Source of the DNA: Chloroherpetonaceae bacterium
GTDB taxonomy: Bacteria > Bacteroidota > Chlorobiia > Chlorobiales > Thermochlorobacteraceae
Direction of reading: 5' to 3'
DNA: 64,000 nt
Assembly: GCA_033763895.1 (NCBI GenBank)
Contig: JANRJQ010000010.1
Coordinates: 624,146 to 688,145 of the forward strand
Shown: piece after piece, positions 18,026 to 27,564 of the stretch
How positions within the stretch are numbered: the first letter of the stretch is position 1
How the letters are laid out: each line of letters starts with the position of its first letter
Notes under the pieces: generated by a model
The model's database searches: none
Told to the model about the DNA's origin: nothing
The model's input: the letters and a program-made list of their open reading frames with translations, nothing else
Made by a program: the position numbers and the translations under genes

Positions 18026-20465
18026 ATTTAACGATTAGATTTTCTACCAGCGATTTACAAAACGCCTCGATCTCGCTCTTTTTAGCGATTGCGCGTTCAT
18101 CACCTTCTTTTGCTTTTATGAAAATATGATGAATATCATCAATCCCGTTGGCTTTTGCAGCAAGGTGAAGCAATCCAAGTTCGTGTTGATTTTTGAGCGA
18201 CTCAGTAATGAGTTCGGTCATCGTTTCAGCATTTGGATTTTCGCCAAATGTGTGTAAATCAGCACAAATTAATCGGGCTTCCATTTGTTTCAGATAAGCC
18301 ATCACATCAGAGATGTAACGATTGTAATCGGATTCTTTGAGAAGCGGATTAATGTCAAGCTCAATGCCAAGTAAAGAAACCTTGATTGATATTGCACGAC
18401 GGAGTTCCTCACTATCTCTACCAATTCGATAATCATCAATCAAATCTTTTAACGCTTGAAATTCTTTATAAAGACCTGCTCTTGCATAAGGTGGAATTGC
18501 ATGTGAAATTATAGTTGAATAACCTCGCCTTTTCGCAATGTTCGCCTCTGAGGGGTTATTCATCGGATAAATGTAGAACTGAGGCATTGCCCCAAGCAAG
18601 CTATCTGACCAACAGTTATCAGAAAGCCCTAATTGAAGCCCGGGCATCCATTCTGAAGTTCCGTGCATGCCAAAATGAATAACGGCATCTGCCTTAAAGT
18701 GGCGATCGAGCCATTTATAAAACATGATATACTGATGATGAGGCGTGTTTTCTTTATCAAAAAGCAATCGCATCGGATCGCCTTGAATAAAGAGTTGAGG
18801 TTCAGGGCCGATATAAAGATTGCCAAAAACAAAACCACCTAGTATGAATTGATCCTTTCCATATAGTGAAAGATCTCCGGGAGTTGCTCCCCAACGCGCT
18901 TCAATTCTAGATTCATCCTTTTCAGAAATCCATTCACGATAATTTTTCAGTGAGGCAAGAATTGGTGATTCCTCTGCTTTTAACTGTTGCGCGATTCGAT
19001 CGCTTTGCAGCGAAGCGTTCAAGTCTTCAAGAAAGGATTCTGGGTTTTGTTCATATCGCTCAAGAAAATCGCCTGTATCATATCCTTCTCTTTGAAGTGA
19101 TTTGACAATATTCAAGAGGCTATTAGGAACTTGCAATAGTGCTGCGGTGCCGATTTTACCTTGATTTGGCGGGTAGTTATAGAGAACAATGCCAATTTTT
19201 TTCTCATGATTTGATTTCTTTTTGAGAGAAATAAATTTTGAAAGTTGAGCAATCAGGCGGTTCAACCTTGTTTTTCGGATGGTAATCTTTTCATTTTCTA
19301 AAGCTCCTAATACCACCGGAGAGACAGCACCATCCATTTCGGGTAACGAGAACATAATCATTGATTGAATCGGGTTCACCCCGTGCTTTTCCCAGCTTTC
19401 TTCAGATTGAACAAATAATGGTTGAGCAACAATGTAAGGGGAATTGATTTCGCTGAGGATTTCTTGAGCGGAGGGATTGGCTAATCCTGCTTTGGTTGAC
19501 CCTGCTGGTCCTCCCACCAAAGGAAATCCAAATAGATTTACGATTGAATCAACCTTTAATTCGCGAAACCAAGTTCGTGCAACAATGTGAAGTTCAATAC
19601 CAAGTGCATAACAAGCGAAAACACGAAAACCCGCTGCTTCAAACCCTTTGATAACTTCATTTGGATAGGTTTGTCCGGTAAGAATATGCTTACGAGAAAA
19701 AAGAAGCCCAACTTTTGGTTTTTTTTCATCCAAACGACCCGATTTCTTTTCCCACTTCGTGTAAGATTTGATATCGTGGAAAAAGGATTTTTCAGAAGCA
19801 TAATGCTCGGGATGATAAAGGCCATAGGATTGAAATTCTTTTGGAGAATCATACTTAATTTTTTTTCCGAAGAGTTGATTGGCGGTATAAAGCAACATAT
19901 TGATAATGTTTTCTTCGCCGTTATTTGTCCAATAGGTGCCAACCGTCATCCAAACCCGTGCATCATGAAATTTTTCACCCCCGAAACTTTCGGGCATAAA
20001 TTTCATAATTCGATTAGTCATTTTTTGCAACTGAACAAATCCGTAAAGAGCGTCTTCCTCTTTTCCACCACCAATTAATTGGGCAATTCGCTTGACCGGT
20101 TTTGGAATTTCGGACTTCTCAGAAAATGAATAACTCCCTACTTTGTTTTGCTTCATCACAGAAGGCAATGATTCAAAACCAAACACAATTGGAGGAGAAT
20201 ATTTTTTGATTGAGTCAACTAAAATTTCCGCTGATTCATCAATGACCATCAAAGCTGAGAATACCAAATCGCTCTCAGAAATCACTTGCTCAAAACGAGC
20301 TCTATTTTCAATCAGCTCGGTATCATGAAAAACATTAAGTGTAAATTCAGGGCAGAGCGTTTCGAATTGCTTTTTGATCGAGAGAAAGAGATCGGTGTTA
20401 TAACGCTCCATACCGAGTACAATGGTAAAAAGGCGCTTTCGATTGGATTGGGAAAGCAAACTCAT
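18024..20465 (-). CDS. bchH: BchH-family magnesium chelatase large subunit, C-terminally shortened
   Basis: BchH binds protoporphyrin IX and, with BchI and BchD, inserts magnesium in the first committed step of bacteriochlorophyll synthesis. The 813 residues align with the start and middle of the family: N-terminal VLGMERYNTDL, LVGGPAGSTKAGLANP, LYNYPPNQGKIGTAA, then H601-G-T-S-E605-WMPG and NNPSEANIAKRRGYSTIISH. The last two read as BchH rather than CobN. Full-length BchH, BchS and BchT have about 1,200-1,300 residues. The last third, with its conserved PTGRN region, is absent, and the gene runs cleanly into a terminator. The start is well placed, with AAAGGAG ahead of ATG 20465. It could be a pseudogene remnant, a split subunit or a shortened paralogue. 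I see no BchI, BchD or other bch gene nearby. Confidence 0.85.
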   Translation of the reverse strand: MSLLSQSNRKRLFTIVLGMERYNTDLFLSIKKQFETLCPEFTLNVFHDTELIENRARFEQVISESDLVFSALMVIDESAEILVDSIKKYSPPIVFGFESLPSVMKQNKVGSYSFSEKSEIPKPVKRIAQLIGGGKEEDALYGFVQLQKMTNRIMKFMPESFGGEKFHDARVWMTVGTYWTNNGEENIINMLLYTANQLFGKKIKYDSPKEFQSYGLYHPEHYASEKSFFHDIKSYTKWEKKSGRLDEKKPKVGLLFSRKHILTGQTYPNEVIKGFEAAGFRVFACYALGIELHIVARTWFRELKVDSIVNLFGFPLVGGPAGSTKAGLANPSAQEILSEINSPYIVAQPLFVQSEESWEKHGVNPIQSMIMFSLPEMDGAVSPVVLGALENEKITIRKTRLNRLIAQLSKFISLKKKSNHEKKIGIVLYNYPPNQGKIGTAALLQVPNSLLNIVKSLQREGYDTGDFLERYEQNPESFLEDLNASLQSDRIAQQLKAEESPILASLKNYREWISEKDESRIEARWGATPGDLSLYGKDQFILGGFVFGNLYIGPEPQLFIQGDPMRLLFDKENTPHHQYIMFYKWLDRHFKADAVIHFGMHGTSEWMPGLQLGLSDNCWSDSLLGAMPQFYIYPMNNPSEANIAKRRGYSTIISHAIPPYARAGLYKEFQALKDLIDDYRIGRDSEELRRAISIKVSLLGIELDINPLLKESDYNRYISDVMAYLKQMEARLICADLHTFGENPNAETMTELITESLKNQHELGLLHLAAKANGIDDIHHIFIKAKEGDERAIAKKSEIEAFCKSLVENLIVK

Positions 20466-20595
20466 AGGTAACTCCTTTATTTAATTCCTTAAAAACTATC
20501 TTTGGAATATCATGTTCATTTCTATTGAAATTTAAACATAAAGTTTTGAAATATTCGCGGTTTATGAAAGTTCATTTCAATTTGACACTCATTCA

Positions 20596-21252
20596 ATGAT
20601 TGGGAAGAGAAAAAGAAATTGGATTGAGTTTCCCTTTAAAAAGGAATTGCAGAATGCATTTCTTCTGATTGTTATTACTGGTTTGCACTCTTGTCATTTA
20701 TTTCAAACAAGAGAACCTGAATTTCCGGATAATTTTGTTCCTGCCGAATTGGCTTGGAAGCCTTCAACGACATCCGATCAAGTGCTCCTTAATTTTGCGA
20801 ATGCGTTTTCGAGTCTAAATGCCATTGATTACTTACGATCGTATCTCCCAGAACCTACAACAGATAATCTTATGCAAGCAGAATTTACTTTCTCAGCTGC
20901 TCCAGAGACTCAAGGGGTAGCACCGCTAATTTTTTCAACTTGGGATGTATTTGCCGAAAAGAAGTTTTTTGAAAATTTTAGAAATCAAGTTTCTACACGA
21001 GTTCCTCCAAGGGTCATTTTTCAAGTAACTGAGCGAACTCCGACAGCGTTGAATCAAATTCAATTTGTCATTAGTTATACGATTATAATACTATATCGAA
21101 ACGGTTCAGCAGAAGAGCGTTTTGAAGGAAATGCGGTTTTGATTCTCAATCAATCTTCACAAGGGTTTTGGTGGATTCGGGAGTGGCGAGATTTCAGAAA
21201 TACCAATTCTGGATTTGCTTTAAGCGATTTAAAGCTTCGGCACTTCAATTGA
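20596..21252 (+). CDS. Putative lipoprotein of unknown function
   Basis: A 218-residue protein I do not recognise. A basic N-terminus (KRKRNWIEFPFKKE) leads into a hydrophobic stretch (FLLIVITGLHSC) whose final LHSC resembles a lipobox, so it is probably a lipoprotein. The mature part is mostly predicted beta strands with many aromatic residues; the end has GFWWIREWRDFRN, as in small NTF2-like or SnoaL-like cone folds, but I cannot confirm that. Its last 24 bases overlap the end of the convergent REC-GGDEF gene. Confidence 0.6.
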   Translation: MIGKRKRNWIEFPFKKELQNAFLLIVITGLHSCHLFQTREPEFPDNFVPAELAWKPSTTSDQVLLNFANAFSSLNAIDYLRSYLPEPTTDNLMQAEFTFSAAPETQGVAPLIFSTWDVFAEKKFFENFRNQVSTRVPPRVIFQVTERTPTALNQIQFVISYTIIILYRNGSAEERFEGNAVLILNQSSQGFWWIREWRDFRNTNSGFALSDLKLRHFN

Positions 21253-22170
21253 TTGATGCTTTGAATCTGATAGTACGGTTACGAGATTTCGCCCATTATG
21301 CTTTGAATAGTAAAGGGCACTATCAGCACATTTTAAGGTATCAATGGAGGTTACTGAATCGGCGATACCAAAACTAATCGTAACTTTTAGATTTTCAGCG
21401 ATTGTGTGCCAGTCATAATTTTCAATAAGCATCCTTGCTCTTTCGCAAACGGTTTGGGCTTCATGTGCAGTAATTTCAGGAAAAATGATACCAAATTCTT
21501 CTCCACCGTATCTTGTCACAACATCCATTTTTCTAAAGGCGCAAAAAAGAATTTCAGCAACTTTCGCGAGGACTTCATCTCCAATTTGATGAGAATAGTT
21601 ATCATTGATTTTTTTGAAATTATCAATATCTGCCATAGCAAGGCTAAAGGGTCGTTTGGTACGTTGTGCTCTTCCGGTTTCCTCACTTAAAGTTGCATCA
21701 AAATATCTGCGATTAAAAAGCTTGGTTAAACTGTCTTCGTAGGATTGTCGCTCAAGCAACCGGAAGCTTCGAACACGTTCTACCGCTTGCAAAAATCTTG
21801 CATATGAAATTGGTTTTATGATATAATCTGAAGCTTGGAGCTCGAAGGCTTTAATTGCATAATCGGTATAGCCCGTTATAAGTACAACGCGCGGCTTTTT
21901 ATCAAGTTTTGAAATTAAATCAATGCCCGACATATCAGGCATTTCAATATCAAGAAAAATTAAATCAACCGTTTCTTTGGATAAAAATTGAAGCGCTTCG
22001 GTTGCAGATGAACATTGACACTTTAATTCTAAATCATGCGTCACTTCGACAAAGCGTTTCAAAATTGCAAGTGATGATTTATCATCATCAACGGCAATAC
22101 AGGAAATGGTTGTTTTATGTAGGCTTGCTAAAGTTTGGCCGGATGATTGTGTGTGAAATGTTTCATTCAT
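21229..22170 (-). CDS. Response regulator with diguanylate cyclase (REC-GGDEF)
   Basis: A 313-residue signalling protein. Residues about 19-130 are a receiver domain (AVDDD, phospho-acceptor in FLDIEMPDMSG, switch lysine in IIKPIS). Residues about 145-305 are a GGDEF domain beginning with DSLTKLFNRRYF. The active site reads RYGGEEFGIIFPE, a functional GGEEF form. An RKMD inhibitory I-site stands five residues before it, so product inhibition is likely. It should make cyclic di-GMP when phosphorylated. No sensor kinase gene lies beside it. The 3' end overlaps the lipoprotein gene by 24 bases. Confidence 0.92.
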   Translation of the reverse strand: MNETFHTQSSGQTLASLHKTTISCIAVDDDKSSLAILKRFVEVTHDLELKCQCSSATEALQFLSKETVDLIFLDIEMPDMSGIDLISKLDKKPRVVLITGYTDYAIKAFELQASDYIIKPISYARFLQAVERVRSFRLLERQSYEDSLTKLFNRRYFDATLSEETGRAQRTKRPFSLAMADIDNFKKINDNYSHQIGDEVLAKVAEILFCAFRKMDVVTRYGGEEFGIIFPEITAHEAQTVCERARMLIENYDWHTIAENLKVTISFGIADSVTSIDTLKCADSALYYSKHNGRNLVTVLSDSKHQSIEVPKL

Positions 22171-22202
22171 TTTTGAAAGATTGATTTCATATCAACATAA
22201 GA

Positions 22203-24695
22203 ATGTATTTGCAAAGAAAAAGCGACATATTACCTTTCGTGACAAAAACTCAACTATTTTTCAATTTTATGATAATTCGATTTATGATGCTGCTTTTAGC
22301 TTTAAGTGCGAATAACGTTTCTGCACAAAATACTTATCAACTTCCTCCAAAACCAATAGCAGATTTGATAGATGCACCTGCAACTCCAGCGGTAAGTCTT
22401 TCACCTGATTCAAAACTTTTACTCATTATCGAACGAAACAGCTATTTAACACTTTCTGACTTGGCTTCATCCGAATTAAAACTTGCCGGAATTCGCTTTA
22501 ACCCTGAAACGAAAGGTAAAAGCAGAGTCGGTTATTTTAAGTCACTATCAATTAAAATACTGAATGGATTAGAAACATCCCTTAACGAGCCGGCTTCGAT
22601 CATTCGCGGAATTCCAAAAGATGCAAAGATATCCAATGTTGTTTGGTCTCCGGATTCTAAATCAATTGCATTCACTGTTACAAAACGCACTGGAATCGAG
22701 CTATGGATAGCTTCAATGCAAACACTTAAAGCAGAAAAGTTGACGGATGGTATTCTCAATGATCTCTATCCCGGTAATCCTTTTGTATGGCTCAGTGATT
22801 CAAAAAGATTAATCTTTCGAACAATCCTAAAGCAATCAAAAAAGGCACCCAGCCGGAACTTGGTGCCTCCTTCACCAATCATTCAGGAAAATATGGGAAA
22901 GATTGCTGCTGCACCAACCTATCAAGATTTATTGAAGAACTCTTATGATGAAGATCTCTTTGATTTTTATGCGACTTCTGAATTATCATCAATTGACATT
23001 GAATCCAAAGAACTCAAAAGGCTTTCAATTCAAGGGATGATTGATAGTTTTGAATCTTCACCGGATGGAAATTTCCTTTTGGTTGAAATGATTGAACGGC
23101 CATATTCTTATCTCGTTCCTTTTTCTAGATTTCCCCATTCAATTTTAATCTACGACATCAAAGGAAACCTCATAACGAAGTTATACAGTCAACCTCTATT
23201 AGAAGAAGTGGCTCCGGGAAGAGATGCAACAATTCCGGGTAAGCGGGGGTTTACGTGGCGTCATGACGATGAAGCGACCATTCAATGGGTTGAGGCTTTA
23301 GACGATGGGAATCCGAAAAAAGTCTCTGAAAAGCGCGATGCGATTTATTTACTTTCAAAACCATTCACCGGAGAAGCAAAGAAAGTATTTGAAACTGAAA
23401 TGCGTTTTGGCGGCGTTTCGTGGGGAAATGAGAGCTTTGCATTGTTTCGTGAATACTGGTGGCAATCAAGAAAGTTAAGGTGGTGGAAACTCAATCCCTC
23501 CGATTGGAAACAAGCGCCTGAATTGATTTTAGAGCGATCTATGGAAGATCGTTATTCCGACATTGGTTCTCCGGTTTTGAAAGAAACCAAATACGGAACA
23601 AGCATTCTCGACATACGAAAAGGAAGAGAATTATTAATGATTGGTGCCGGTGCGACTCCGGAAGGTGACCGACCTTTTTACTCAAGATTCGATGTTGTTG
23701 AAAAAAAATCCAAAGAGCTTTTTCGCTCCGAACCCCCTTATTTTGAAACACCTGTTGCACCGCTCGACGAAGCCGGGAATATACTCTTGACTCAACGCGA
23801 ATCTCAAAATGATCAACCCAACTTCTTTATTCGAGATCTCAACAACGGAAAAATCATCCAAGTGACTTCATTTCCAAATCCAATGATGGCACTTCAAGGA
23901 ATTTCAAAAGAAATTATTCGTTACAAACGCCAAGATGGGGTTGATTTATCCGGAACACTTTATTTACCTAAAGGATATAAGAAAGAAATGGGACCTTTAC
24001 CAACAATTATGTGGGCCTATCCGCAAGAATTCAAAGATCCTAAAGCGGCTGGGCAAATTTCAGGTTCCCCCTTTCGCTTTACCCGTGTGGGATGGGGTAC
24101 ACCGCTTTTCTGGCTCTTGAGAGGATACGCAGTTCTTGATGATCCTAAAATGCCAATTGTTGGAGAAGGCAAAACTGAACCGAATGACACATACATCGAG
24201 CAACTTTCACAATCGGCGAAAGCGGCAGTTGATGAGGTTGTTCGGCTGGGCGTTGCAGATCGAAAAAAAATCGCCATTGGCGGTCACTCGTATGGGGCAT
24301 TTATGACGGCCAATCTTTTAGCGCATACCGATTTATTCGCGGCAGGAATTGCAAGGAGTGGTGCATACAATCGAACCCTTACGCCATTTGGGTTTCAAGC
24401 AGAAGAGCGATTTTTATGGCAAGCTCCTGAAACTTATATGAAAATGTCGCCCTTTATGTTCGCGGATAAAATTAAAGAGCCTATCCTTTTAATTCACGGT
24501 GAAGCCGATAACAATCAAGGAACTTTTCCGCTTCAATCGGAAAGATTTTATAATGCCCTCAAAGGTTTTGGCGCGACAGCACGCTTAGTTATTCTGCCAT
24601 TTGAATCACACGGATATGCTGCACGAGAATCAATCTTGCACATGCTTTGGGAGATGGATGAATGGCTTGAGCGATATGTTAAAAATAGAAATTAG
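22203..24695 (+). CDS. S9-family serine peptidase (prolyl oligopeptidase type), exported
   Basis: An 830-residue peptidase (808 from the alternative ATG at 22269, which places the signal segment MIIRFMMLLLALSANNVSAQ at the very start and may be the true one). The N-terminal 500 residues form a TolB/propeller-like lid (SPDGNFLLVE, WSPDSKSIAF). The C-terminal alpha/beta-hydrolase carries the nucleophile in GGHSYGAFMT, the acid in HGEADNN and the histidine in FESHGYAARES. The arrangement resembles the glutamyl-endopeptidase branch of S9. It probably degrades peptides in the periplasm. It converges on pdxA with five bases between the stops. Confidence 0.88.
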   Translation: MYLQRKSDILPFVTKTQLFFNFMIIRFMMLLLALSANNVSAQNTYQLPPKPIADLIDAPATPAVSLSPDSKLLLIIERNSYLTLSDLASSELKLAGIRFNPETKGKSRVGYFKSLSIKILNGLETSLNEPASIIRGIPKDAKISNVVWSPDSKSIAFTVTKRTGIELWIASMQTLKAEKLTDGILNDLYPGNPFVWLSDSKRLIFRTILKQSKKAPSRNLVPPSPIIQENMGKIAAAPTYQDLLKNSYDEDLFDFYATSELSSIDIESKELKRLSIQGMIDSFESSPDGNFLLVEMIERPYSYLVPFSRFPHSILIYDIKGNLITKLYSQPLLEEVAPGRDATIPGKRGFTWRHDDEATIQWVEALDDGNPKKVSEKRDAIYLLSKPFTGEAKKVFETEMRFGGVSWGNESFALFREYWWQSRKLRWWKLNPSDWKQAPELILERSMEDRYSDIGSPVLKETKYGTSILDIRKGRELLMIGAGATPEGDRPFYSRFDVVEKKSKELFRSEPPYFETPVAPLDEAGNILLTQRESQNDQPNFFIRDLNNGKIIQVTSFPNPMMALQGISKEIIRYKRQDGVDLSGTLYLPKGYKKEMGPLPTIMWAYPQEFKDPKAAGQISGSPFRFTRVGWGTPLFWLLRGYAVLDDPKMPIVGEGKTEPNDTYIEQLSQSAKAAVDEVVRLGVADRKKIAIGGHSYGAFMTANLLAHTDLFAAGIARSGAYNRTLTPFGFQAEERFLWQAPETYMKMSPFMFADKIKEPILLIHGEADNNQGTFPLQSERFYNALKGFGATARLVILPFESHGYAARESILHMLWEMDEWLERYVKNRN

Positions 24696-24700
24696 AGTAC

Positions 24701-25759
24701 CTAAGACCAATTTTTTTTAAGAGTCTCTACGCGATTTTGATAGAGTTCATGAGCGAGAAGTATCGCCTCTTCAAAACTTTTTGAAGAGGCAATTCCTTTT
24801 CCGGCTATATCAAAAGCCGTGCCGTGGTCAGGCGAGGTTCTAACAATCGGTAATCCCATTGTAACATTTACGCCTGTTTCAAAGGCCAGCATCTTAAAAG
24901 GGATTAGTCCGGAATCGTGATACAAGGCTAGAATACAATCGTAATTTTTATATTGAGCACTTCCAAAAAAACCATCTGCTGGAAAAAACCCTTCAAGTTT
25001 ACAAGAGGGGAATTCATTTCGCATTTCTTCTAAATCAGTTTTCAAATAAGAGGTTTCATCATTGCCAATGACGCCATTGTCTGAGGCATGCGGGTTTAAA
25101 CCGAGAATAGCAATTTTGGGTTGAGAAATGATATAGTCAGTTTTCAAAAAATGAATTAATGCCCTTAATGAGCGTTTAAATGCACCGATTTTTAACCTGT
25201 TTGCAACATCCGAAAGCGGCGTATGAACCGTTGCTAGTGCGATCTTTAATCCACTTCGCCGATCGCATAAAATCATTTCAGAAGTTGCTTGAAATACATG
25301 ACCAAGAAAATCGGTATGACCCTTAAATAACGACCCTGACAGCTTGAGCGACTCTTTGTGAATCGGCGCGGTCACCATTGCGCTGCCAATCTCAGATTTG
25401 CAAAGGTTCGCAGCGGCTTCAATAGAGGTTAAAGCAAGTTTTCCTGCCTTGCCAGAAATTTCTCCAAATTTTACCTCAAAACTATCTGAATCATCAAAAG
25501 GATCATAAAGGTAAATGAAATCCTTCGATTGTTCTTTTTCAATCAAGCGGTTAAAATTCTTAAGATCATCTAAAGAAATTTTTACCAAAGGAATTTCGAA
25601 AACAGGATTCCGATGTGCTAAATGCTGTTGATGAAATAAAAAAGAATGAAAATGTCCAACAACAACCGTTGGAATGGTCATTCTGCACAAGTGAGCCTTC
25701 AAGATGATTTCAGGGCCAATCCCGTTTGGGTCGCCCATAGAGACAAGAATTGGTTTCAC
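24701..25759 (-). CDS. pdxA: 4-hydroxythreonine-4-phosphate dehydrogenase
   Basis: An NAD-dependent step of the DXP-dependent pyridoxal 5'-phosphate pathway. At 352 residues the family signatures are complete: SMGDPNGIGPEI at the N-terminus, GHTDFLGHVF, GLNPHASDNGVIGNDE and ALYHDSGLIPFKML, plus RTSPDHGTAFDIAG near the end. The histidines of these motifs bind the metal. The start codon is GTG at 25759, which gives the standard N-terminus. PdxJ is not in the window. Confidence 0.95.
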   Translation of the reverse strand: MKPILVSMGDPNGIGPEIILKAHLCRMTIPTVVVGHFHSFLFHQQHLAHRNPVFEIPLVKISLDDLKNFNRLIEKEQSKDFIYLYDPFDDSDSFEVKFGEISGKAGKLALTSIEAAANLCKSEIGSAMVTAPIHKESLKLSGSLFKGHTDFLGHVFQATSEMILCDRRSGLKIALATVHTPLSDVANRLKIGAFKRSLRALIHFLKTDYIISQPKIAILGLNPHASDNGVIGNDETSYLKTDLEEMRNEFPSCKLEGFFPADGFFGSAQYKNYDCILALYHDSGLIPFKMLAFETGVNVTMGLPIVRTSPDHGTAFDIAGKGIASSKSFEEAILLAHELYQNRVETLKKNWS

Positions 25760-25905
25760 AGCGATGAAATGATATTCAAAAGGATGACAGTTTCAGTATA
25801 TTAAAGGCTGATTGTTTTTTCAATCAGAAGTTACTCAAACTGAATTTCTCTTCTTGAGAAATTAATCGAGAAGTAAGTAAAACATTTTTGGATAAAGAAT
25901 ATTCT

Positions 25906-26991
25906 ATGCTAACTAACGATTTAGTTTTGCGATCCCTTAGGCGCGAGCCTTGTCACCGAACGCCAATTTGGGTGATGCGTCAAGCGGGTCGGTATCTCCC
26001 TGAATATCGAGCTGTTCGCAGAAAAGCCGACTTTTTAACTTTATGTAAAACACCCGATTTAGCGGCTGAAGTGACCGTTCAACCCGTTGATCTTATTGGT
26101 GTCGATGCTGCGATTATTTTTTCAGATATTTTGGTTGTGCCCGAAGCTATGGGAATGCAACTTGAAATGATTGAATCAGAAGGACCAAAATTCCCCAACC
26201 CAATTCGATCTGCTTCGGATATAGAACGATTAATTGTCCCTGATGTCTCGCGAGCGTTGAGATATGTCGAAGATGCAATTAGGGTTTCCAAAAGAGCCTT
26301 AAATGCAAGGGTGCCGTTGATCGGGTTTGCTGGTGCACCTTGGACTCTTTTTACATACGCTGTTGAAGGGAAAGGAAGCAAAAACTTTCGCTATCCAAAA
26401 GAAATGATTTTTTCACAGCCACGCGAAGCTCACCGAATGCTCGAAAAAATTTCGTCAGTGGTTGCTGATTTCCTTTTGCTCCAAATCGAAGCAGGCGCAA
26501 ATGCCGTGCAAATATTTGATACTTGGGCTTCAGTTCTTTCAGAGCAGCATTTCGCTGAGTTTTCGTTGATGTACATTCAAAAGATTGTGCAAAAGATTAA
26601 ACTCAAACACCCAAAAGTGCCTGTAATTGTTTTTGCGAAAGGAGCAAATACGCTTTTAAAGGAGTTAACCGAAACAGGTTGCGACGCACTCGGACTTGAT
26701 TGGACTGTGGAATTGGCAAAAGCACGGTGGCAACTTTCTGATAAAGTTGCTTTGCAAGGAAATCTTGATCCAACAGTGCTTTACTCGACTCCTGACCGAA
26801 TCAAAGCAGAAGCAACAAAAATATTGAAGTCATTTGGTCAACACAATGAAAATTCAGGTCATGTTTTCAATTTAGGCCACGGTATTTTGCCTGATGTTGA
26901 CCCTGCAAACTTAAAAGCACTTGTCGATTTCGTTAAAACCGAAAGCGTGAAGTATCATGCACACTTTGCCGAAAAATCAAGTTTGAATTGA
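25906..26991 (+). CDS. hemE: Uroporphyrinogen decarboxylase
   Basis: Decarboxylates uroporphyrinogen III to coproporphyrinogen III, the branch toward haem and chlorophyll. The ATG at 25906 gives 361 residues beginning MLTNDLVLRSLRREP; the longer in-frame start is a TTG and adds nothing conserved. PIWVMRQAGRYLPEY holds the catalytic arginine region, AAIIFSDILV has the conserved aspartate, and GFAGAPWTLFTY and LGHGILPDVDP are standard. It is followed one base later by rfbC. A link with the bchH-like gene 5 kb away through tetrapyrroles is possible but not shown. Confidence 0.96.
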   Translation: MLTNDLVLRSLRREPCHRTPIWVMRQAGRYLPEYRAVRRKADFLTLCKTPDLAAEVTVQPVDLIGVDAAIIFSDILVVPEAMGMQLEMIESEGPKFPNPIRSASDIERLIVPDVSRALRYVEDAIRVSKRALNARVPLIGFAGAPWTLFTYAVEGKGSKNFRYPKEMIFSQPREAHRMLEKISSVVADFLLLQIEAGANAVQIFDTWASVLSEQHFAEFSLMYIQKIVQKIKLKHPKVPVIVFAKGANTLLKELTETGCDALGLDWTVELAKARWQLSDKVALQGNLDPTVLYSTPDRIKAEATKILKSFGQHNENSGHVFNLGHGILPDVDPANLKALVDFVKTESVKYHAHFAEKSSLN

Positions 26992-26992
26992 A

Positions 26993-27553
26993 ATGAAAGT
27001 AATTGAAACACCAATTCAGGGTCTTGTGATTCTCGAACCCAAGGTCTTTGAAGATGCAAGAGGTTTTTTCTATGAGAGCTATAATGAAAAGCGTTTTCAC
27101 GAACTTGGAATAAAAGCAAAGTTTGTTCAAGATAACATCAGCCGATCTGTAAAAGGGGTGCTTCGAGGGTTGCATTATCAATTGGCTCCGTTCTCACAAG
27201 GAAAGTTGGTTCGCGTTTCAATTGGTGAGGTTTTGGACGTCGCGGTCGATCTTCGCAAGGGCTCGCCAACTTTTGGTCAGTCGTTCGCGGTCAAACTTTC
27301 CGAACAGAATCGACTTCTTTTTTGGGTTCCGGAGGGATTTGCACACGGCTTCTTGGTGCTCTCAGAAACTGCGGAATTCAACTACAAAGTGACCAATTAT
27401 TATACACCGGCAAGCGATCGGACACTCCTATGGAATGATCCGGGATTGAAGATTGATTGGGGGATTCATAGCAATGAAGTAATTATTTCTGATAAAGATA
27501 GAATTGGCAAAACTCTAAATGAAGCCGAAATTAACTTTGTATTTCAGCCTTAG
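26993..27553 (+). CDS. rfbC: dTDP-4-dehydrorhamnose 3,5-epimerase
   Basis: The third enzyme of dTDP-L-rhamnose synthesis. The 186 residues have the usual cupin fold and motifs: EDARGFFYESYN, NISRSVKGVLRGLHYQ with the catalytic histidine, and WVPEGFAHGFLVLS. It starts one base after the hemE stop, so the two genes are translated together. RfbA, RfbB and RfbD are not in the window. The rhamnose may supply the glycan operon near 45-48 kb, which is an inference. Confidence 0.95.
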   Translation: MKVIETPIQGLVILEPKVFEDARGFFYESYNEKRFHELGIKAKFVQDNISRSVKGVLRGLHYQLAPFSQGKLVRVSIGEVLDVAVDLRKGSPTFGQSFAVKLSEQNRLLFWVPEGFAHGFLVLSETAEFNYKVTNYYTPASDRTLLWNDPGLKIDWGIHSNEVIISDKDRIGKTLNEAEINFVFQP

Positions 27554-27564
27554 AAAAATAAGTT

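Noticed and set aside
18000-18060. A frameshift or missing base that would continue the bchH-like gene
   Set aside because: The frame ends in a normal stop that overlaps a terminator, and the bases beyond belong to the convergent peroxidase gene. No C-terminal BchH sequence is seen in any frame.
19587-20078. Long rightward open frame inside the bchH-like gene
   Set aside because: It is antisense to a clearly conserved gene, and its product has no recognisable motif or start signal.
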